Both the position numbers and the translations under genes were made by a program. A stretch of DNA of 64,000 bases from JANRKF01 sp033763575 (GTDB lineage: Bacteria > Pseudomonadota > Alphaproteobacteria > Rickettsiales > SXRF01). Positions 34,831 to 43,582 of the stretch are shown one piece after another. The stretch is from positions 62,001-126,000 of the forward strand of contig JANRKF010000035.1 in the NCBI GenBank assembly GCA_033763575.1, read 5' to 3'. Every line of letters starts with the position of its first letter. Position 1 is the stretch's first letter. The notes beneath the pieces were generated by a model. It was given only the letters and a program-made list of their open reading frames with translations, ran no database searches and had not been told where the DNA came from.

Positions 34831-35565
34831 CTAAACGTATTCGGCAGGAATCTTATATTTGGTAGGGCGTTTAATTACGGAGCCGTCTGAGGTGATGATC
34901 TGGTCAGGGAACTGACATTCCATCAATGTAGCCTCGCTAAGAATTTTTGATTCTCTAAATACCTGCCCGCTTCGATTGGTTTTCAACTGTTGTGCGGCCT
35001 CCAAAAGGCCATGATTTACCGTTCGGCCCACTCCTAGAGGAGGTGTGATGACGGTGGCTTTCCATAAAGGGTTGAGCTGTTTTGCCATGCGTATGGCCGG
35101 TGCTATATCAGAGTCATTGGTAATAATAATTGCTTTGTCCACAATTTTTAAAATAGCATCTCTTACAATAGCGATAGCCAAATTAACGTCTGATTCTTTT
35201 TCTTCGTAGCTTTCCCGAAGGATAAATGTGCCATCTTCGCGTTTGACCCATTTCATTCCTACATATTTGAATTGCCCTTCTATGAAATGAATATTTCGTT
35301 GCTTAAGGGCTGCTATATATGATTTATGCCGCTTTACTTTGCTTTCGGAAATATGCGTAGCAAAAGCCGAGAAATAGTAAATATCAACGAGTTCTTGCCC
35401 TTGATCTGGTTTGATATATCTCAATACCAATTTTCTGATATCTAGCCACTTCAGGAAATGTTTATCGTATCTGGCAATAATTTGTCCTTCTATATTACGC
35501 TGAATACACAAATCATCAACGGCATGGTACAAATTATATCCATCAATATAGGCAGATATTTGCAT
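34831..35565 (-). CDS. NYN-domain (PIN-like) putative RNase
   Basis: The 244-residue protein is of the LabA/DUF88 class. The fold's acidic residues are seen in AYIDGYNLYHA, ESDVNLAIAIVRDA and IITNDSDIAPAIR, which together make a metal-binding nuclease centre. The start is the ATG after the leader hairpin; an upstream extension would cross the promoter and terminator described at 35575-35679. Codon use is more AT-rich than the nth and tsf neighbours, which suggests transfer. The target RNA is unknown. Confidence 0.75.
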   Translation of the reverse strand: MQISAYIDGYNLYHAVDDLCIQRNIEGQIIARYDKHFLKWLDIRKLVLRYIKPDQGQELVDIYYFSAFATHISESKVKRHKSYIAALKQRNIHFIEGQFKYVGMKWVKREDGTFILRESYEEKESDVNLAIAIVRDAILKIVDKAIIITNDSDIAPAIRMAKQLNPLWKATVITPPLGVGRTVNHGLLEAAQQLKTNRSGQVFRESKILSEATLMECQFPDQIITSDGSVIKRPTKYKIPAEYV

Positions 35566-35574
35566 GCTGGCCTT

Positions 35575-35614
35575 AAAAAATAAACCCGCTCCAGACCTTG
35601 CGGACGGAGCGGGT
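35575..35614 (-). terminator. Terminator-like hairpin in the NYN gene leader
   Basis: On the minus strand ACCCGCTCC and GGAGCGGGT form a perfect 9-base stem followed by TTATTTTTT, an intrinsic terminator. It ends 10 bases before the NYN start codon. A second hairpin (CTGGG-GCAA-CCCAG, a GNRA tetraloop) lies just before it. It may end the rpsB-tsf transcript, attenuate the NYN gene, or end a small RNA of about 70 nt. Confidence 0.75.
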
Positions 35615-35649
35615 GCACTGGGTTGCCCCAGCGGGACGATTGTGTTCTC

Positions 35650-35679
35650 ATTATACAATGTTTGTTGAATGGTTTGCAA
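35650..35679 (-). promoter_or_regulatory. Sigma-70 type promoter for the NYN leader
   Basis: Minus-strand -35 TTGCAA (35674-35679), an 18-base spacer and a perfect -10 TATAAT (35650-35655) place the RNA start near 35643. The leader from there to the NYN ATG is about 80 nt and contains the two hairpins. Confidence 0.7.
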
Positions 35680-35704
35680 GCATGTTTATGCACAATATTC
35701 GCAC

Positions 35705-35736
35705 ACAACAATTGTTATATATCATAGTATTGTTGT
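35705..35736. promoter_or_regulatory. ACAACAAT inverted repeat upstream of the NYN promoter
   Basis: ACAACAAT at 35705 and ATTGTTGT at 35729 form a perfect 8-base inverted repeat with a 16-base AT spacer, about 26 bases upstream of the -35. It could be an operator or the tail hairpin of tsf; the sequence does not decide. Confidence 0.35.
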
Positions 35737-35767
35737 TTTTATCACCGTTTTTCACAAAGCGCCATAC

Positions 35768-36697
35768 TTAGCCGTTGGCGGCTTTGGCGACTTCGGCGGC
35801 GAAATCGGTGGCCACTTTTTCCACGCCTTCGCCTAAGCGGAAGCAGAGGAAGCCGGTGACGGCAACCGGCTTGCCGATTTCCTTGGCAGCCGCAGCCACC
35901 ACATCTTTTACCTTGGTTTTGCCGTCGATGACGAAGAGCTGCTCCAGCAGCACCACTTCTTCGTAATATTTACGCACGCGGCCTTCGACCATTTTTTCCA
36001 CCACATCGGCAGGTTTGCCGGAGCTTGCCGCTTGCTCACGATAAACGGCGCGCTCGCGCTCCAGCCTGTCGGCGGTGATGTGCGAGACATCGAGCGCTTC
36101 CGGCTTGGCGGCGGCGATATGCATGGCGATTTGTTTGCCGAGCGCTTCCAGCTTGTTCAGGTCGCCTTCGGATTCGAGCGCGACCAGCACGCCGATTTTA
36201 CCGAGGCCGGGGGCCGCCGCGCTGTGGATATAGCTCGCCACATAGCCGTGCGTTACGCCGATGATGGCGGCGCGGCGCAGGTTCATGTTCTCGCCGATCA
36301 CCGCAATCGCGTTGGTGACCTGTTCGGTAATGGTGGTGTTTGTCTTCGGGCATTTGGCGTTTTTCAGCTCTTCGACATCGCCGATGCTATGGCGCACCGC
36401 GAATTCGGCGATGCTGCTGGCGAGTTGCTGGAACTTTTCGTTTTTCGCGACGAAATCGGTTTCGGAGTTAAGCTCAATGATGGTGCCTTTGGTGCCTTCC
36501 ACGGCCACGGCAACGAGGCCTTCCGCCGCCACGCGGCCCGATTTTTTCGCCGCCGAAGACAGGCCTTTTTTGCGCAGCCAGTCGATCGCGGCTTCCATAT
36601 CGCCGTTGCTCTCAACGAGGGCTTTGCGGCAATCGGACATACCGGCGCCGGTGGTTTCACGGATGGCTTTGATTTGTTCTGGGGTCACTGTGGTCAT
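35768..36697 (-). CDS. tsf: Elongation factor Ts
   Basis: The 309-residue GDP-GTP exchange factor for EF-Tu shows the UBA-like start VTPEQIKAIRETTGAGMSDCRKAL, the core TDFVAKNEKF and the C-terminal coiled-coil domain. It is on the same strand as rpsB, with one unknown gene in between. Confidence 0.97.
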   Translation of the reverse strand: MTTVTPEQIKAIRETTGAGMSDCRKALVESNGDMEAAIDWLRKKGLSSAAKKSGRVAAEGLVAVAVEGTKGTIIELNSETDFVAKNEKFQQLASSIAEFAVRHSIGDVEELKNAKCPKTNTTITEQVTNAIAVIGENMNLRRAAIIGVTHGYVASYIHSAAAPGLGKIGVLVALESEGDLNKLEALGKQIAMHIAAAKPEALDVSHITADRLERERAVYREQAASSGKPADVVEKMVEGRVRKYYEEVVLLEQLFVIDGKTKVKDVVAAAAKEIGKPVAVTGFLCFRLGEGVEKVATDFAAEVAKAANG

Positions 36698-36719
36698 GGT
36701 TTCCTACCTTATTCTAGCG

Positions 36720-37091
36720 TTAACGGGAGTGTGGAGTTGATATAGGGCTATCTAGCGATTTTTCAATGAACGGGGCAATGCCGACAACGTTGTCTTGTGT
36801 GGCCCAGCCATGAATTTCCGCCAGTGTCGGGTTGTTAATAACAAAAAACGAAGAGGCTCCGACAGTGGCCCGCACATGCGGTGTGCGTTCAATGCGAAGC
36901 GCCGAGTCCTCAAAGGACGAATGGAGAATCCGATCCTCAGCTACACCCAGATCGTCGGCGGTAAAACCTGCAACAACCTGAATCCTGACGGGAGTTGCCA
37001 GTATATGGTCGCTATCCATATTCGCCATGAGCGAAAGGATCGCAGGTGTTAGTTTGCCTTGTTCCCGAGTGCTGAGAATCGGAGTTCTCAT
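36720..37091 (-). CDS. Unknown protein between rpsB and tsf
   Basis: The 123-residue soluble protein begins at an ATG 2 bases after the rpsB stop, with AAGAG upstream, and ends 22 bases before tsf. The middle reads GFTADDLGVAEDRILHSSFEDSALRIER, then SSFFVINNPTLAEIHGW. I recognise no family. rpsB and tsf are normally adjacent, so this gene is an insertion into a highly expressed ribosomal operon. Confidence 0.6.
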   Translation of the reverse strand: MRTPILSTREQGKLTPAILSLMANMDSDHILATPVRIQVVAGFTADDLGVAEDRILHSSFEDSALRIERTPHVRATVGASSFFVINNPTLAEIHGWATQDNVVGIAPFIEKSLDSPISTPHSR

Positions 37092-37093
37092 CC

Positions 37094-37972
37094 TTACTCT
37101 TCGCTTTTCTTGCCGGGCGTTTTCTTTACGGTCACGACCGGGGCTTTTTTGGCAGGTGCGCCACGGCGTCCTTTGCCTTTTTTCGCTTCTTCGGCGTCTT
37201 CGGCTTTTTCTGCCGCCGCTTTATCCATGGCGATCACCTCATGCGAATCGGCGCGCGCGCCAAGGTCCTGGCCGCTGGCCACCATGCTCGCCTGGATGCC
37301 GTCAAGCACCGCATCGGAGATGAGCTGGAGGTAGAGGTTGATGGCGCGGGTCGAATCGTCATTGCCGGGCACGGGATAGGTGATGCCGTCGGTGGTGCAG
37401 TTGGAATCGACGATCGCCACGATCGGGATGCCGAGCTTCTGCGCTTCCTTGATCGCGAGGTCTTCTTTGTTTGTATCGATTACAAAGAGCATATCCGGAC
37501 GGCCGCCCATATCTTTAATGCCGCCGAGCGACGCTTCCAGCTTGTCTTTCTGGCGGCTCATCGCGAGCAGTTCTTTTTTGGTGAAACCCTGATTCGGGCC
37601 ATTGAGCTGCTCTTCGAGCTTGCGCAGCGTTTTGATCGACACCTGGATGGTGTTCCAGTTGGTGAGCAAACCGCCCAGCCAGCGCTGGTTGATGTAATGC
37701 TGGCCGCAGCGTTTCGCCGCTTCGGCGATCGGGCCGCTGGCCTGACGCTTGGTGCCGACGAACAGGATGCGTCCGTTTCCGGCCACCGTATCGCGCACTG
37801 CAGCCAAGCTTTTTTGCAGCATCGGCACGGTTTTGCCGAGGTTGATGATGTGGATATCGTTGCGGACGCCGTAGATATACGGCTCCATGCGCGGGTTCCA
37901 ACGTTTGGTTTTATGTCCGAAATGTACGCCAGCTTCAATCAGCTCGCCCATCGAGAATGCGGGTAGTCCCAT
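37094..37972 (-). CDS. rpsB: 30S ribosomal protein S2
   Basis: The 292-residue protein has all S2 core signatures: LIEAGVHFGHKTKRWNPRM, FVGTKRQA, QRWLGGLLTNW and a C-terminal DSNCTTDGITYPVPGNDDS. A Lys/Ala-rich tail of about 50 residues (AEDAEEAKKGKGRRGAPAKK) extends past the E. coli length, as in many Alphaproteobacteria. AAAGGAC precedes the ATG, and the 5' leader contains palindromic element A. Confidence 0.97.
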   Translation of the reverse strand: MGLPAFSMGELIEAGVHFGHKTKRWNPRMEPYIYGVRNDIHIINLGKTVPMLQKSLAAVRDTVAGNGRILFVGTKRQASGPIAEAAKRCGQHYINQRWLGGLLTNWNTIQVSIKTLRKLEEQLNGPNQGFTKKELLAMSRQKDKLEASLGGIKDMGGRPDMLFVIDTNKEDLAIKEAQKLGIPIVAIVDSNCTTDGITYPVPGNDDSTRAINLYLQLISDAVLDGIQASMVASGQDLGARADSHEVIAMDKAAAEKAEDAEEAKKGKGRRGAPAKKAPVVTVKKTPGKKSEE

Positions 37973-38359
37973 ATTTTTAGTCCTTTTCCAGTTAACGTCG
38001 TACCCACAAAATCTACTATGCCTTGCTGCAAATAACGGTTCGCTGCGCTTCCGCTACGCATGTATTCAATATACATTTGCGTTGCGGTTCTTGCGAACCC
38101 GTCATTTTCGCTAGCGGCCTAGCGATTTTGTGGGTACGACTTGCCTCGATCACTGCGTGCATCCCCATTTTATAATTTTGAGGACACTGGAGGGGCTATC
38201 TGCGCCGCAGACTTCCCAACAATGATCTGTGAATTTCTTTCCTGAACCATTCAGAAAAGAGCGCGCTTTCTACAGCATTTTCCGCGTCCGCGCAAGAAAA
38301 AAGGAAGTAAAAACGGATTTTTAAATATCAACGGGTTATGGCAACGGGTTATGACCGGC
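37973..38359. other. rpsB leader and promoter region
   Basis: There is no gene here. The half next to rpsB is filled by palindromic element A. The distal half (38145-38359) must hold the rpsB promoter; I see no convincing -35/-10 pair. CTACAGCATTTTCC and the A-rich stretch at 38290 are the only notable sequences. Confidence 0.5.
37997..38140. repeat. GTAC-core palindromic element, copy A
   Basis: Perfect 17-base arms GTCGTACCCACAAAATC / GATTTTGTGGGTACGAC close a long hairpin. Inside are TACTATGCC at one end and GGCCTAGC at the other, GGTTCGC/GCGAACC, and the core TGCGCTTCCGCT with ATGTATTCAATATACAT. The element ends 24 bases before the rpsB start codon, so it would form the rpsB 5' leader. 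Confidence 0.8.
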
Positions 38360-40981
38360 CTATTCGAAGGCGATGGGGGCGGAATGTTCGCGGCTGATCT
38401 GGGCGGCGTCGCGCCAGTCGCCCTCGCGCTCCGCCCGCTTGATCAGGTCGCGGATGGAGGGTTTAAGCTCCACCTTGTCGGTGAATTTGGCGGATTTGGG
38501 CGTGATCACAATCGGTTCGCCCGGCACCTCATCCTCTGTCGGTCCGAGCGCGGCCTGTTTCTTACCCCGCTTCATGGCTTCAATGCCTGCTTTCACCCAG
38601 TCGGCGCGTTCTTGCGAAATCATGCCCTCTTTCACATAGGTTTTCAGATGTTCGAGCAAGGATTTCTGGTAGTTTTCCTGTTCTTTCCGGATTTTATCGG
38701 TGATCCCGAGATTGCCGATCTTCCCGGTGACCCCGTTCAACTGCTCAAACTCGATGGCACCGGGGTTGAGCCCCATATCGATCAGCAGCACTTCCAGGCC
38801 GGGGCCGGTGAAGACTTCGCGCATGGCGGCCAGCGCTTCCTTGCGGTCTTTCTTGGGAATGCCGCCATCCTTCCAGTAATGGTCGCGCACTTCGTGGACG
38901 GCTTCGGTGAAATGACGGATATGCTCCACCGTCAACTGGTCCTTGAAGATCGGCTCAAGCATCGTATAGGCGAGATATTCAATCTGCGCCGGATCCTGCG
39001 CCGGGTTGCCCACCGCGTAGTGGCACAGGTAATTGATCCCCTCGCGCAGGCGCAGGAAGGAAGTGGTCGCCGTGCCCGACATGAATTTCCCCAACCCTCC
39101 GGGCAGCATGAAATTCCGATCCTGCATGCTGACTGCGCGCCCGGCGAGGCCGATACCGTAGTTCAGGCCCGGTATCGGCAACGTCCACAGGCCCGACGCC
39201 GAGCCAAAATTGGCCGAGAAAGCGGCCAGCCAGCTCCAGTTTTCACCCTGATGCATGGAAATGCGCGGCAGGTAATCTTCCAGATAGTCGGGATCTTTAT
39301 TTTTGTTTTTGACGTTGCCATAGGCGAAATCGGTGCCGATTTTGACCCCGATCAACCCTCCGAGCGAAAACACGCCCCACTGCGCGTAGCGTATCCAGCG
39401 GTCACGCGGGCGCAGGCCCTTCGGGTTATAATCCTTGACGATGCCCTGCATCCATTTGAGGTAGGTGGGCACTTTCGAGCTATCCACCGGCGCGCCTTCG
39501 ATCGAATAGCCGGTGGCGATCTTGGCCATGCTGCCGCCGATGATCTGCCCGGCGGTGAGGCCGATGGCGCAATCCATGCGGTTGGTGGGAAGCACGGCAA
39601 GCTGGGCATTGCCCATCCATTTGAGCCATTCGGGCGGCTGCCCTTGCCCATTGCCGTATTGCTCGTTATGCATCGCCACGGCGGCGGCTACATATTCCGC
39701 CGGCGTTTTGCCCGCAGCCTCCGGGGCGAGATGTTTTTGGGGTCCGGCGGCGCTTGTTTCTTCGCCGTTTGCCTGCCCGTCACCAGTGTTATTGGCGGCA
39801 GGAAGCGCCGGCGATGCATCCGTTGCGGCTTCGGAGGCGCTGGCGGTATTTTCAGTGCCGGTGGTTGTATAGGCCATGCCCGCCGCCGCACCGCTCACGC
39901 CCAGCGCAGGCATCAGGTAGCCGGCGGGAGTTTTCGTCTGGCTGCCGATGCTGTAGGATTTGCTCAGGCCGAGGGAGGCAAGAAATTCATTGAACTGGCG
40001 GATGACCGGGTTGGCATTGCCGACGGTCGCTTTTTTCGGATCCAGCCCGAAGGATTCTCTGAGCGTTTTTTCGATGCCGCCTTTGCCGAGCTTGGCGGCG
40101 AGGTCATCCGTCACGGCCTTCGCGATTTCCTTGGCGGGTTTGCCATTCGCATTGAATTTTTTGTAGGAGTCCTCGACGATGCCCTGCAATGTTTTCACCG
40201 CCTTCGCCTGCGCTTCCGGCGTTCTCAGCTCATGGCCGAACAGCGGCTCCAATATTCTCGCCTCAAATGTTTTCGCCCATTCGTCACTCACTTTTCCGGT
40301 TTTGATCGCTTCCTCGATATAGCTGCCGACTCTGCCCAACTCCGTGCCCAATGCCTTTTCGGGGCCGGCATTGCCATGCTTTAGCGAGCCTGCGAAAATC
40401 TTTGCGCCATTGGCCGAGGCGAAGGCCGGATTCAGGAAAAATCCATACAGGAAGGTGAGGCCGGAGGCGGCGCTGAACGTGCCGAAGAAACCGGCCAATA
40501 TACGCAGCGGCATCGCTTGCGCAAATTGCGCGTTATAATCGGCATCGAGCATGGACAGGGTTTTTTGTGCGGCGGTGGCGGCATAGCGCTGCTCGCGGCC
40601 ATTGCGGTTGAAGGCGTAAATACTGCCCACCGTGGCGCCCACCCCGGCGCCGACACCGGGAAAGAGCTGGTAGGCCAGTTTTTTCCATTGATTCTCCGGG
40701 GTTTCCGAATGCGGATCCCACTCGATGGCTTTATGCAGAAAACGTAGGGAGGGCGACACTTCCTCGCGCTTTATCTCGACATATTCGCCTTCGCTTTTCA
40801 TCTTGTAGCCGAAGACCACCTGGCGGACCTGATCCATCCCAAACCAGGCCAGAAACATGCCGCCCGCGTTGAGTAGCCGGTGCTGGGAGGGGATTTCCTG
40901 CTGCGCATGGCCGCCGTTTTCAAGGAATTTCCCTGGCCATTCAATCGCTTGCTTGAATATGTTGTTCCAGTTCGTAGGCAT
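38360..40981 (-). CDS. Large membrane-associated protein, unknown
   Basis: The 873-residue protein has several hydrophobic stretches: near residues 40-60, about 108-125 (LFPGVGAGVGATVGSIYAF), about 165-190 (ILAGFFGTFSAASGLTFLYGFF), PAGYLMPALGVSGAAAGMAY, and two further on (WGVFSLGGLIGVKIG, GLNYGIGLAGRAVS). They are separated by long soluble helical regions and an Ala/Ser/Glu linker. The C-terminal 200 residues are highly charged. There is no signal peptide and no family I know. It is divergent from another large unknown gene 225 bases away, and the two share size class and an N-terminal Gly-rich hydrophobic region. Confidence 0.75.
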   Translation of the reverse strand: MPTNWNNIFKQAIEWPGKFLENGGHAQQEIPSQHRLLNAGGMFLAWFGMDQVRQVVFGYKMKSEGEYVEIKREEVSPSLRFLHKAIEWDPHSETPENQWKKLAYQLFPGVGAGVGATVGSIYAFNRNGREQRYAATAAQKTLSMLDADYNAQFAQAMPLRILAGFFGTFSAASGLTFLYGFFLNPAFASANGAKIFAGSLKHGNAGPEKALGTELGRVGSYIEEAIKTGKVSDEWAKTFEARILEPLFGHELRTPEAQAKAVKTLQGIVEDSYKKFNANGKPAKEIAKAVTDDLAAKLGKGGIEKTLRESFGLDPKKATVGNANPVIRQFNEFLASLGLSKSYSIGSQTKTPAGYLMPALGVSGAAAGMAYTTTGTENTASASEAATDASPALPAANNTGDGQANGEETSAAGPQKHLAPEAAGKTPAEYVAAAVAMHNEQYGNGQGQPPEWLKWMGNAQLAVLPTNRMDCAIGLTAGQIIGGSMAKIATGYSIEGAPVDSSKVPTYLKWMQGIVKDYNPKGLRPRDRWIRYAQWGVFSLGGLIGVKIGTDFAYGNVKNKNKDPDYLEDYLPRISMHQGENWSWLAAFSANFGSASGLWTLPIPGLNYGIGLAGRAVSMQDRNFMLPGGLGKFMSGTATTSFLRLREGINYLCHYAVGNPAQDPAQIEYLAYTMLEPIFKDQLTVEHIRHFTEAVHEVRDHYWKDGGIPKKDRKEALAAMREVFTGPGLEVLLIDMGLNPGAIEFEQLNGVTGKIGNLGITDKIRKEQENYQKSLLEHLKTYVKEGMISQERADWVKAGIEAMKRGKKQAALGPTEDEVPGEPIVITPKSAKFTDKVELKPSIRDLIKRAEREGDWRDAAQISREHSAPIAFE

Positions 40982-41205
40982 GTCCTATCCTGCGTTTTTA
41001 GCCTTTTAACTCACCTTAAGGCTATCATATTTCCAGAGGCTCCTCAATGCCGCAAAGGCGCAGAAACGCAAACTTCACATAACTGTAACAATTGTTTTTA
41101 CCTGAATAAATTGTCACAAAAGCTTCACATTGTTTTTCGGGCGTTTTGAAGGGGTTTATGGTACAAATGAAGACAGTGGAGAAGTGTATTTAACGCTTGG
41201 AAAGC

Positions 41206-43446
41206 ATGGACGACGACAAAAAACATAAGGGAATAACTCCCCCGCAGGAACCGCCGAAAGAGGCGGATGCCAAATCGGCTGCGCCGAATTCCGCGCCGCC
41301 GGGGGTAAATCCTGCGCCGAATTCCGCGCCCGCGCAAAAGCCGGGGCTCTCACGCGAGGAATGGGATAAATCGTATAAGCCGCAGATGTGGAGCGATTCC
41401 GCCGGAGGTCGCCTTGCCATCCGCACCTTCTCCCGCGGGATACTGGGCGCGATGTTCTTCACGGCGGGTGGATTGTGGGCAAGGCGTCAACTCAAAGGCG
41501 GCATCAATTCCCGTCCGTATAACGCCAAGGACATGACGCTGCAGGAAATCGTTTTCGAAGATAAAAGCCTGCTCAAGGGCATCGCGAAAATTATTGATAC
41601 CTGCATCGGCGAGCCGATCGAGCATACGGTCAATTTCTTCTATCCCAACAACCAGCGTTACACGAATGGCCTGCGCGCCACGCATTTCAAGCCGACGAAA
41701 TATTCTAAGAATTATCAACATGACGGCATCGGCGATATACCGGGACGCAGCCTCGGCGAAGAAGCCGTATTCGTGACATGGGACTTCTTCGTGATGAGCA
41801 TCGGCGATGCGCTGGGCCGTGATATCGCCGGCTGGGTCGATCCGGCGCAACGCAAGAAATGGATGGAATCGCTCGGCGACGAGCACGGCAATTTCAAATG
41901 GCCGGAGACGGTAAGCGCGCTATGCAGCAACATGTGGCGCTATGTGAGCTATAACGGCGGCGAGGACTGGTTTGTCGCCATTCCCTATGTATATTTCGTG
42001 CGCTCCCAGCGCCATGCGATGGATCGCTTAAGCCCGGGCTATGGGTTCGAGAGCGATATCTCGCTCAACGCCAGCAGTCTTAAGGTCAATAACCAGTCGA
42101 TACCGTACCGCGTGTCCGGCAGCTACTCGATGGAAGCGATGCTCGACTATCAGAGCCGCTTCACCGTCTACAATATCGGCACGCTGATGTATCGTGAATT
42201 GTACGACAAAATCGGCAATGCCATTTACGGAAACAATGTGAATTTATATGGCGCGCCGGATGCGCCGGTGGATCCCAATCGCAGCCTGTGGGACAAGGCC
42301 GGTGATGTCGCGAAATGGGTGGCGCGTAGTGCGATTAAGGGCGTTATCTGCATGACGCCCGCCGTGCCGTTCTTCTCCATCACCCGCGCTACGCAGAACC
42401 GCGAAAACGCCGTGTTTATCGATCCCAACACCAACAGCGCAATGGCGTTCGTGGGTAATGACGGCGAGCGGCATTTTGTTAAGGCGAATAGCATTGAGAC
42501 CCATGACCATGGGATCACGCGCACCACGCCGGTCTTCTACAGCCGCCTGGATTACAGCAAGGCCGCCGACGGCTATTTCGACCGCACGCAGCCGATGGAT
42601 GCGCAGAAGGCTAACCCTTCCGCCTATCCGCCGGTGGGAGAATTCGATCCTTATGCTTATCGCCACAACCTGATTGAAAACGGATTCAGTGCGCTTGGCC
42701 GTTTTGGGCAGGATGTTTCGCGCTCGATGGACGGTATTGCCAATAAAATCGATAATAATTTGGCCGGTCCAGGGCTGCGTACCTTCAAACGCTTCCTGGG
42801 GCTGCGCTGCGATCCCGGTGTCATCAAAGGCACCAATATAAAGATAGGCCCTGAATCGCTTAAGAGCTTCACCCGAAGTTTTGCTAAGGCCTCGATGTCG
42901 TATACGCCTTACATGTATATGAAGGCGGAAACGGCACGGCTGTGGGACAGTGGTAAAACCGACCTTGCGCTGGAGCGCACCATCGACGGCGCGGCGAAAT
43001 TCGACTGGAAGGAATTCCGGGCGGGGCTTGGCGAAACATTCGACGCCATCCTGCACCGTCCATTCGTCGACCCTGTGCGCGAGGCGGAAGCGCAGCGTAG
43101 GATTCTGGTCGATACCTCGGCGGCGGATGCGATGACGGACGAGGAAGCCGGCATTCTTCACCGGCAGCAGATTGGTGAGATGGAGCAATTCGCGCAGCGC
43201 GAGAAAAAAGCCGATGAGTTGTTCAAGCCGTTTGCCGAGGGCATCGACGCGGCGGCGAAGAAACATAATATTACGCCGAGACCGGCTGCCAATCTGCCGT
43301 GGCAGGAACGTGTCGTCAAAGGGCGCGACGAGCTGGAAACAGGGAAGGTTGTGTCAACACGCCATGCGCCGCAAAGCCATTCCGACCGCGAGGAAATGCG
43401 CAAGTTGCTCGAAGAAGTGCAGCCGCCGACTAACAGCGTTCATTAG
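41206..43446 (+). CDS. Large unknown protein, divergent partner
   Basis: The 746-residue product starts at ATG (GGAAAG just before it); a TTG three codons earlier is possible. The N-terminal 50 residues are a charged, Pro/Ala-rich linker with doubled PNSAP. A hydrophobic segment follows (RTFSRGILGAMFFTAGGLWARR), then a long soluble body and a second hydrophobic segment (AIKGVICMTPAVPFFSITRA). The C-terminal 130 residues are charged and coiled-coil-like. I see no enzyme motif. Its stop codon is the first base of palindromic element B. Together with the gene at 38360 it forms a divergent pair whose function is unknown to me. Confidence 0.75.
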   Translation: MDDDKKHKGITPPQEPPKEADAKSAAPNSAPPGVNPAPNSAPAQKPGLSREEWDKSYKPQMWSDSAGGRLAIRTFSRGILGAMFFTAGGLWARRQLKGGINSRPYNAKDMTLQEIVFEDKSLLKGIAKIIDTCIGEPIEHTVNFFYPNNQRYTNGLRATHFKPTKYSKNYQHDGIGDIPGRSLGEEAVFVTWDFFVMSIGDALGRDIAGWVDPAQRKKWMESLGDEHGNFKWPETVSALCSNMWRYVSYNGGEDWFVAIPYVYFVRSQRHAMDRLSPGYGFESDISLNASSLKVNNQSIPYRVSGSYSMEAMLDYQSRFTVYNIGTLMYRELYDKIGNAIYGNNVNLYGAPDAPVDPNRSLWDKAGDVAKWVARSAIKGVICMTPAVPFFSITRATQNRENAVFIDPNTNSAMAFVGNDGERHFVKANSIETHDHGITRTTPVFYSRLDYSKAADGYFDRTQPMDAQKANPSAYPPVGEFDPYAYRHNLIENGFSALGRFGQDVSRSMDGIANKIDNNLAGPGLRTFKRFLGLRCDPGVIKGTNIKIGPESLKSFTRSFAKASMSYTPYMYMKAETARLWDSGKTDLALERTIDGAAKFDWKEFRAGLGETFDAILHRPFVDPVREAEAQRRILVDTSAADAMTDEEAGILHRQQIGEMEQFAQREKKADELFKPFAEGIDAAAKKHNITPRPAANLPWQERVVKGRDELETGKVVSTRHAPQSHSDREEMRKLLEEVQPPTNSVH

Positions 43447-43570
43447 AGCATTTCCCATTCAGCCCTGCACGTCGTTATCCATCGGTCTCGTCGCCATCAC
43501 GTACTAACGTGTACGCTGGATGGCTCCTCGCCTCGGCTGCCTCGTGCAGGACTAAAGCGAAAACGCTCTA
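43444..43570. repeat. GTAC-core palindromic element, copy B
   Basis: The outer arms TAGAGCATTTCCC and GCGAAAACGCTCTA, then CCTGCACG/CGTGCAGG (perfect), give about 22 of 28 paired positions; mismatches are mostly transitions. The core is CACGTACTAACGTGTACGCT inside GCCATC/GATGGC. The left arm starts on the TAG stop of the gene at 41206, and the right arm ends 12 bases before the ygfZ stop, so it lies between convergent genes. Confidence 0.75.
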
Positions 43571-43582
43571 AACGAGAATGCG

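Noticed and set aside
38351..40384. A 677-codon plus-strand frame opposite the large unknown gene
   Set aside because: The minus-strand frame is longer, has membrane and soluble segments of normal composition and a proper start; the plus frame has the skewed composition of an antisense reading.
41003..41028. TAGCCTT...AAGGCTA hairpin between the divergent large genes, considered as a terminator
   Set aside because: It lies upstream of both genes with no T-tract in either direction; an operator is as likely, and the evidence is too thin to list.
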